Below are positions 57,169-64,000 of a stretch of DNA of 64,000 nucleotides, in pieces. Origin of the DNA: Allantophomopsis cytisporea (lineage: Eukaryota; Ascomycota; Leotiomycetes; Phacidiales; Phacidiaceae). A program made the translations under genes and the position numbers. The first letter of the stretch is position 1, and each line of letters opens with the position of its first letter. The stretch covers positions 1 through 64,000 of the forward strand of contig CP103035.1 of assembly GCA_024752435.1 (NCBI GenBank), read 5' to 3'. Under the pieces are notes generated by a model. The model worked only from the letters and a program-made list of their open reading frames with translations, made no database searches and had not been told where the DNA came from.

Positions 57169-58029
57169 TTACAAAACCAGCCCAATTGTCAAGAAAGCAG
57201 AATCCTTGGCTATTCGATCCTTCAATGCGATCAGCTCGTCGACGTCCCAGTGTGCCCAAAGATAGCGGCCATTCAGGAAGCCGCTCTCGGGCCCCGCGAG
57301 CCACAAGGTGAAATGGGCTGGCAATTCCACGTCGTCCCACGGAATCTCGTCTCGTTTATAGTGTTCAGCAACGGCCGGTGTGTAGAAGGCCCCGGGGTGA
57401 AAGGAGAAGAATCTCAAGGCATCGCTGTCTCGCTCAGCAGCGAAGCACTGCATCAACTGTGCCGCAGCCGCTTTGCTCGCGCCGTACGCGGAGCGCAATG
57501 TATTCGACACCTGAGCCACCGCGGACGAGATATTGATGACCGTCTTGCTGCCAGACGCGGGCATGGGCGTAGCGAGGTAGGCTTTGGTCAGGTTGAAAGT
57601 TGCAATCACGTTGGTGTCGAATGACGTCTGGACGTCCTCCGTGCTAATGCTGGTTGCTTTAGACCGGTTGTGAACGACAGCGGCGCACATCACCAGCACA
57701 TCCACGGTACCAAGATCCTGCAATACTTCTGACATGCGCGCGCTGTCGGTGACAGAGCCTTGATACGTCAAAACCTGGGTAGCCGGCCAGGCGGCGGCGA
57801 GCTCAGCCCGGGCCTTCTCTAGAGGGTCGGGTGAGCGAGAAACGATGGCGATGCGTGCGACGCCGGCTCCAGCAAAGGCTTCGCATATGCTGAAGCCAAC
57901 ACCACTCGAGCCACCGGTAACCAAGACCGTCTTATCTTTGCTTTGAAAGCCATGATGTTTGGCAATGCGGTCATAGCTTTTCCTGTGGTAAGTTTCCGTT
58001 GGGCGAGCCCACGATGAGAAGGAAAACAT
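57169..58029 (-). CDS. Short-chain dehydrogenase/reductase, GC-rich
   Basis: Single exon, 286 residues from the ATG at 58029; the 33-codon extension to 58128 starts at GTG and was not used. The Rossmann loop is VTGGSSGVGFSIC, the middle has MCAAVV, the catalytic Ser is in INISSAVAQ, and YGASK supplies the Tyr-x3-Lys. So this SDR should be catalytically competent, unlike the one at 42.97 kb. Its base composition is clearly more GC-rich than its neighbours, with many GCG/GCC/GTC codons, while the flanking DNA is AT-rich. It could be a ketoreductase acting on a polyketide or xanthone intermediate. Different codon use might reflect a separate origin. Confidence 0.85.
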   Translation of the reverse strand: MFSFSSWARPTETYHRKSYDRIAKHHGFQSKDKTVLVTGGSSGVGFSICEAFAGAGVARIAIVSRSPDPLEKARAELAAAWPATQVLTYQGSVTDSARMSEVLQDLGTVDVLVMCAAVVHNRSKATSISTEDVQTSFDTNVIATFNLTKAYLATPMPASGSKTVINISSAVAQVSNTLRSAYGASKAAAAQLMQCFAAERDSDALRFFSFHPGAFYTPAVAEHYKRDEIPWDDVELPAHFTLWLAGPESGFLNGRYLWAHWDVDELIALKDRIAKDSAFLTIGLVL

Positions 58030-59079
58030 CACTGCTGGCGCCGGGCACTCTGGTTCTTGTGTAGAGGAAAGAAGTCGCAGCAACGGCGTCGACGGAAAAT
58101 CTTCAACACAGCCATCTCTACGAGACACAGGCAGCGTTGTGGGTTAAGAGTAACGACCCGGCGAGCGATTCTACATTAGCCGGAACACCTTATCAGACAT
58201 CTGATACGAGTCCTCGGAGGGTCTTGCTCGGGCCTCGGGGTCTTTTCAATTAGGCTTGTCTTATTGTTTTGCCTAGTTCGCGGGTTCATACTAAATTATA
58301 ATTTAAAACTATTTTTGCCCCTAGCTCGAAAATGTAAATGCCGCTAAATTGGCCGACCAAATGGTTAGTCAAATCGTCCGACTTCTATACAAAATACATT
58401 TCGCCGTGCTCCCGACCATAAAGTATCAATATACAAGCAATGAAGACTATATTCCTGAGGCTTCCAGCGGGTCCACGAGGTCCACTTTGCGTCGTGATTT
58501 GTACTGAGGTTACTGCTCCAAAGGGGGCTCTCTAGCCTTAATATACCCAAACCCTATCTCCCAACCTTAGACGGTGTTGAGAAAATGATTGCTAAAATAT
58601 GTGAGCTTTGCTTGATCTTGGTGGTAATGTGATATATGCCAGGCAGTTCGGCCGATTTCATCGTTGGTCGGCCAATTTAGCGGTTCTCCATAACTTAGCT
58701 AGCTATTTATAAAGAAAAAGTAATCAATATACAATACTGATATAAGCTGTATGAAAACTATCACTTACATACAAAATTATGTAAAAGTGACTTGTTATTC
58801 GTTCAGCAGTTTATACTGAATGAAATGCTATACAAAACTTGAAGGATCAAGTATATCAAAAGGGCTCTAGACGAGATCAAGGAGCAATCGGCAATAAATT
58901 AATATCCATTATCGTCAAATCAACAGAAATAGAGGAGCTAGGAGTTGCGCAAATCAAGCGTACTGAGTTCTTAGCCTACTATTGCTTCACAAGTCTAGCT
59001 GCTGCATTGCAGATCGAGGTGGAAAATCAAATTGATAATCTATCTAGCTCCTAACTCCGAGGCGTCTATGTGCCTTTAA
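58030..59079. other. AT-rich intergenic region holding a MITE-like element
   Basis: About 1 kb between the SDR and thioesterase genes. The MITE-like element occupies 58341-58683. A 71-codon frame at 58839-59054 has no recognisable similarity and no splice or start context that supports a gene. Confidence 0.5.
58341..58683. mobile_element. MITE-like element with perfect 20-bp terminal inverted repeats
   Basis: CCGCTAAATTGGCCGACCAA at 58341-58360 is repeated exactly in inverted orientation at 58664-58683. Similarity continues inwards after a small gap (AAATCGTCCGAC versus AAATCGGCCGAA), giving imperfect arms of about 38 bp. The 343-bp span contains no coding sequence. Long inverted arms around a short non-coding centre indicate a non-autonomous DNA transposon. 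Target-site duplications were not clear by eye. Confidence 0.75.
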
Positions 59080-60096
59080 TCATGCAGCCTCTACAACAAA
59101 CCACTTCTTAATCCCGGCTCTGATCTCAAATGCCACGTTCCCATCCTCTGCCAGCTTCCGCAGAACCTCCTCGGTGAAAGGTTCTAGGGCCAGCTCCCTG
59201 ATGCTCTCATCCATCTGATCGCCATGCATGGTGGACACCAGCTGCTTGACTGTGACGCTGCCTTTACCGCGTCCCCCGGCCAATGCCCTCTCTTGACTCT
59301 TGATTTGTCGCAGTGCTTTCAGGACTTGGCGCTCGCGACGGAGCTTCTGCGCCAATTGCCCTGTGATTCTGCCTGGCAGATCTTCGATTACCATCCCATG
59401 AGCAGGATATCCTTTTGGGCAGTTGTGGGATTTCATCTGCTGGAGTGCGCCCATCCAGGTACTGAGATGCTCAACTGCAGATGTTCCATGGCCTAGAACG
59501 TTGTCTCCTGTAAACATGGCTTGTTCTTCTTCCAAAATGAAACACATATGGTCCGACGAGTGTCCCGGCGAGTGAACGGCTCTAACAGTCGCGCCTGCGA
59601 CCTTGAACACTTGACCGTTTTCGATGGGCTGCTGAACCTTACTAGGTGTGTGTTTATAGATTCCTGATACGAGGTCTGGATATAAGCGGAGTAAGTCAGG
59701 AACACCACCTGTGTGATCCCCATGCCAGTGCGTTAGGAGGACGTGGGACAGTGAGAAGTTGCCATCAAGAAGGGTGGTCGAGATAAGATCTGCCCAGTCC
59801 GGTATACCCTGGCCAGTATCGATAATGAGACGTTCAGAGCCTGTTCCAACAATGTATGTGTTTGTCCCTTGAAGCGTAAACTATTTATCGTCAGAGGAAA
59901 ATCAAAGAAATTGCATTGGGTTTGAGACCCATACCTTGCCTGGATTTTGACCAAGTACACGAATTACACGAGGGCTGATTTGCTCCACATCTTTCATCGA
60001 CGGCAAAGTTGCTTGCTGCCCATCTAGGTAATCCTCAAAAGCACAAATGTTAAGGGCTTTGTTGATTTGCTTGTAACCACCCTTTCCAGGAGCCAT
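59080..60096 (-). CDS. Metallo-beta-lactamase-type thioesterase (ACTE/MdpF/GedB type)
   Basis: Two exons (60096-59935, 59880-59080; 54-bp intron) give 320 residues, the normal length. The start MAPGKGGYKQINKALNIC and the metal motif THWHGDHTGG, followed by HSPGHSSDH and GDNVLGHG, are hallmarks of the trans-acting thioesterases paired with SAT-KS-MAT-PT-ACP synthases lacking their own releasing domain. It hydrolyses the ACP-bound polyketide to release atrochrysone carboxylic acid or a related acid. It is divergently transcribed from the PKS gene, as in emodin, geodin and monodictyphenone clusters. Confidence 0.95.
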
Positions 60097-60607
60097 AATG
60101 AATGACAGCTTCTTCAAGTGGGTCAAGTAGTTTCGAGAGCCTCAATGAGATAAGTAGGTCTCAGCATTCCAGGGCACTCAAAGGGAAAATGTCCCTTCAT
60201 GGAGGTCTGGGAAAATAGCCACTAATGAAGCCGACGACCATGGAGCATTTGCACCGAGATTTCCAGCGCGGGCTAATTAACGTAAGTGAAGTGACGGAGG
60301 TAAGCAAAGGCTGGATATCGGAGCCAAGGGCGTATAGCGATGTCCACCACCGAGCGGACCTCGGAGAAAGGACGAGTTTTCCATTCCTCATTTGACCCCG
60401 ATGATCATTGGGGTCTAGAACTTGTAGCAGAAGCATGATATCTTATCGTTCGATTGCGAGATAGCATTCTTACGTGAGGTCTCATCCTTTCCTACCGGCG
60501 ACTATAAAGGGTTCATTTCGTATGTGTTATTGAGTGTCTTGACCAACGATATATGCATCTTGATTTCTCTCTTTTATTTCCTACTACATCCCTATTTTTC
60601 TGTGATC
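60097..60607. promoter_or_regulatory. Divergent promoter, thioesterase / PKS
   Basis: 511 bp between the two start codons. A TATA-type box TATAAA is at 60503-60508, about 100 bp before the PKS ATG. TCGATTGCGA at 60450-60459 is one base short of the TCG-N5-CGA spacing known for AflR-type regulators, so it is only suggestive. Confidence 0.55.
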
Positions 60608-63600
60608 ATGAATTGGGTCGATTCGCATGACACGGAAAATGTCAAGGTTCCATCTTCAGGGACCTCCGAATCCTTCGTGGAGCCCGGCAAAATGAAGGTG
60701 GCATATTTTAGCAACGAGTTCCCTCACGATGACACGAGAGACCTTTTTCGTCGTCTCTACGTCCACAGCAAGGACAAGCGCTACCCTACATTGGCTAGGT
60801 TCATAAGTGAGGCGACTTTAGCTCTTCGTAATGAAGTAGCAGCCTTGCCCACTGCTCTGAGGGCATTGGTCCCTACATTCGACACTGTATTCGACCTTGT
60901 AGAGCAGACTGCAGTTAGACAAGGTCGATTGGGTGGGGCAATTGATGGAGTTCTCCTATGTGCTCTTCATATTGCCACTTTCATTGGGTAAGTAAAAGAA
61001 TTCGCATTATGCCGGCCCACATGTAATTCCTCTGTCATGAGTTCTCTTTTCACCATTATATCCTTTATTACTACAGAACTGCTTCTGACAGTACCAAACC
61101 AGGTTCTATGAAAGTGGCACAGAGGAAGAGTTTGATCTTTCTGCCGTGGATACTTGCCTTGCTGGCTTAGGCACTGGACTGTTGTCGACAGTTGCCCTTT
61201 CTCTTTCTCCGAGTTTGGCGGATCTGCCAACTACTGGAGCACTGGTGATTGGAATCGCCTTCCGACTTGGTGTGGTTGTCGATGATGTCTCAGAGAACTT
61301 GCAGCCTCGGCCAACCATAGCGGATTCTGGCCCCGGTGACAGCTGGGCTTATGTGGTACCTGATGTTTCCCCTGAGGAGATCCAAAAGGAGCTTGACACT
61401 ATCCAGGGAGCCGAAGTAAGTTGACTTTGGTATTCTTTAACTATATCTAGCTTCTTCCAAACTACTTAGTTGCCTAGCTAACGCTTGTTCGTGTAATAAT
61501 AGAAAACACCGGAGCCCAGCAAAATCTTCGTCAGCGCCTTGAGCCGCACTTCAGTAACTGTCAGTGGCCCACCAGCTAGACTGAAGCATCTTTTCTTGGT
61601 ATCTGCCTACTTCCGTGATCGCAAGCATGTAGCTCTACCAGTATATGCAGGTCTATGTCACGCCGCACATATCTATAATGAGCATCATGTGGAAAAGATC
61701 ATCTCAAGCAGCTCTATGGATGCAGTCAACGCCAAATATAGACCACAAGCGCGCGTGCTTTCAACCGGTACAGGACGGCCATTCAGTGGCCTCACTGCCA
61801 AGGACTTATTCCATAATGTCATCGAAGAGATCTTAACCAAAGCCATTCAATGGGATGAGGTCATCGGCGGTATAATCCAGAGAGCCAAGGATAGTGCTGC
61901 CGTTGAATGCGAGGTCCTCCTATTCCGAACCTCCTTGCCAGTACATGAACTCCTGGCAGCCTTTGGCAACGACTTGTCACAGTTCAAGGCTACAACCAAG
62001 GATCTCGTATCTTGGATCGCCAAACCCGATTCGCCCCCAGCAGGACCTAGGGGAAGCGCTCAGTCCAAGATCGCTATTGTAGGCATGGCTTGCAGGCTAC
62101 CTGGAGGATCAACCGATCCAGAAAAATTCTGGGACGTCTTGGACAAAGGACTTGATGTACATATGAAGATTCCCGCTGATCGATTCGATGTGGATACCCA
62201 CTACGACCCAAATGGCAAGAGAGTAAACGCCAGTTGGACCCCATACGGCTGTTTTATTGATGAGCCCGGCCTTTTCGACGCACCCTTTTTCAATATGTCA
62301 CCTCGGGAGGCCCTACAAACCGATCCAATGCAGAGATTGGCTCTCGTGACTGCGTACGAAGCGCTTGAGAAAGCTGGTGTTGTTCCGAATCGAACAGCTG
62401 CTACCGACGCACATCGTGTTGGAACATTCTACGGGCAAGCTAGTGATGACTACAGAGAGGTCAATACAGCTCAGGAGATCAGCACCTACTTCATTACCGG
62501 AGGTTGTCGTGCATTTGGTCCAGGGCGTATCAACTATTTCTTCAAGTTCTCAGGTCCGAGTTACAGTATTGATACGGCGTGTTCGTCGGGGTTGGCAGCT
62601 ATCCAAGTAAGTCTTTCTCTCAAAGCCAAGTTACATCAGTGCTGTCGGCTCTGCAACAAGATAAACTGACTATTGACGACAGGTCGCCTGTACCTCACTC
62701 TGGGCAGGTGAGGTTGATACGGCCGTCGCTGGAGGTGTGAACGTGCTAACCAACTGCGATGCCTTTGCTGGACTTTCCAACGGGCATTTCTTGACCAAAA
62801 CCCCCAATGCGTGCAAAACATGGGATAGCGAGGCCGATGGCTACTGCCGTGCTGATGGTGTTGCCTCATTCGTCTTGAAACGCCTCGAGGACGCAGAAGC
62901 AGATAACGATAACATTCTCGGCGTTATCCTAGGCGCCGGAACAAACCATTCTGCTGATGCCGTCTCGATTACGCATCCGCATGCAGGTGCCCAGGCTTTC
63001 CTTACGAGCCAGGTAGTACGAAAGGCTGGGGTAGATCCCTTAGATGTCAGTTTCAGTAAGTAATCCTTTCATTGCTTCCTCTTTTCCAGAACCTCTCCTC
63101 GGAGCATTGTACCGTATCACCTACAAAGATACGTTTGAGAGCAAATCCCCGAAGTTCATAACTGAAAATCAAATATCAATTGACTCATCTTACTAATAAC
63201 ATTTTTTTCTTGTAGTTGAAATGCATGGAACTGGAACCCAGGCTGGTGATGCGCAAGAAATACTATCAGTCACTGAGGTCTTCGCACCTCTCACCAGACG
63301 TCGCACATCTAAGCAGCCACTGCACATTGGTGCGGTCAAAGCGAACGTAGGCCATGGCGAAGCTGTGTCCGGTCCTACGGCACTTGTGAAACTGATGCTT
63401 ATGTTCCAAAAAGAGGCCATCCCGCCTCATGTGGGCATCAAGCATAGCATCAATCCTGGATTCCCCAAGGATTTTGCCAAGAGGAACCTACACATTCCCT
63501 ATGAGAAAACCCCATGGCCAAGGGTGCCTGGAAAGAAGCGCATAGCTGTGGTGAACAACTTTAGTGCTGCAGGTGGTAATACCAGCATTGTTGTCGAAGA

Positions 63601-64000
63601 AGCATCTGTCCGAGATCCAGTCCAGGGAACTGATCCCCGCTCAAGTCATCTTATCGTTGTCTCTGCAAAGAGCAAAGTGTCTCTCAAGGGGAATTTGGAA
63701 CGATTGATCTCCTACGTGGAGACCAATCCGAATGTCTCTTTACCAGACCTAGCCTATACGACAACAGCTCGACGCCGTCATCATAACCATCGAGTGGCCG
63801 TGGCTGCTTCGGACACCGCCCAACTTACAAAGCAACTCGGTTCATATCTCAAATCAGTCGAATTTCATAAACCCATCCCTTCGACCGGTCAACCCCCTGT
63901 TGTCTTTGCGTTTACCGGCCAGGGAGCATCACATTCGTCAATGAATCTTGAACTGTTCCACCATTCCCCGTATTTCAGATCCCAGTTGATATACCTAGAC
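60608..64000 (+). CDS. Non-reducing polyketide synthase (SAT-KS-MAT..., 3' end outside window)
   Basis: Five exons are visible (60608-60987, 61103-61415, 61503-62606, 62683-63055, 63216-64000+), 985 residues so far. The SAT domain covers ~1-400. Its nucleophile motif, GxCxG in most SATs, reads GLGTG with Gly at ~150 (codon 61170-61172); the partner His lies in AGLCHAAHIYN. The KS starts at SKIAIVGMACRLPGG (~residue 418) and is complete with DTACSSG, EMHGTGTQAGD and KANVGHGEA. The MAT begins at FAFTGQGASHSSM just before the edge. With the MBL thioesterase next door it is of the atrochrysone-carboxylic-acid-synthase class; PT and ACP domains would follow beyond 64000. The start at 60608 is preferred over a hydrophobic upstream frame. 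Confidence 0.95.

Noticed and set aside
58839..59054. 71-codon frame near the MITE
   Set aside because: No similarity and no gene context; left as intergenic.
60450..60459. AflR-type binding site between thioesterase and PKS
   Set aside because: TCGATTGCGA has a 4-base spacer instead of 5, so it was not called as a site.
1..64000. CRISPR arrays, tRNA or rRNA genes, bacterial-type operons
   Set aside because: No regularly spaced short repeats and no structured RNA gene recognised; gene structure is fungal with spliceosomal introns.

Overview
This window is nuclear DNA of a filamentous ascomycete (Pezizomycotina). Genes have short GT-AG introns (about 45-160 bp) with CTAAC/CTAAT-type branch sites. 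Families include a fungal PNP-NB-ARC-TPR NLR-type receptor, fungal P450s and a SAT-KS-MAT polyketide synthase, and there is an AT-rich transposon block that looks damaged by repeat-induced point mutation (RIP). A Leotiomycetes origin is possible but is only a guess.

Left part (1-13.5 kb) is repeat-rich and decayed. A broken Ty3/Gypsy LTR retrotransposon runs leftwards off the window edge (1-4360). Next is an AT-rich block with two ~270-bp direct repeats (4.36-6.43 kb), then an intact small cupin gene (6.7-7.2 kb). A truncated LTR of the same Gypsy family lies at 8.5-8.7 kb. Three dead genes follow: a CocE/NonD-type hydrolase, a carboxymuconolactone decarboxylase/AhpD-like gene and an Apd1/sucrase-ferredoxin-like gene.

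Middle part (14-25.3 kb): one large intact gene for a nucleoside-phosphorylase-like/NB-ARC/TPR protein with eleven 42-residue TPR units (minus strand), an intact P4-type phospholipid flippase (Dnf type), and a fragment of a GPR1/FUN34/YaaH transporter.

Right part (25.8-64 kb, continuing past the edge) is a large aromatic polyketide cluster of the anthraquinone/xanthone class. Its core is a non-reducing PKS (SAT-KS-MAT..., cut at 64000) divergent from a metallo-beta-lactamase thioesterase, plus an anthrone oxygenase (DUF1772) divergent from an EthD-domain decarboxylase-like protein. Together these match the start of the emodin/monodictyphenone pathway. A questin-oxidase-like (MdpL-type) ring-opening enzyme, an acyl-CoA-synthetase-like protein (MdpI-type) and an NmrA/AvfA-type oxidoreductase (MdpK-type) point onward to benzophenones and xanthones. 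An FAD monooxygenase, an SDR and a SnoaL-like protein resemble the set that makes tetrahydroxanthones in neosartorin/secalonic-acid-type clusters. Two P450s, two BAHD-like acyltransferases, a hemerythrin-like protein, two more SDR-fold proteins and an MFS exporter complete it.

No methyltransferase, MdpB/MdpC-type dehydratase/ketoreductase pair or pathway transcription factor is visible, so they may lie right of the window or be absent. Four gene pairs share divergent promoters (P450/P450, NmrA/SDR, anthrone oxygenase/EthD, thioesterase/PKS). A piggyBac transposase relic and a MITE-like element sit inside the cluster. All exon boundaries were read by eye from splice signals and reading frame; family names rest on motifs and remembered similarity, not on searches.
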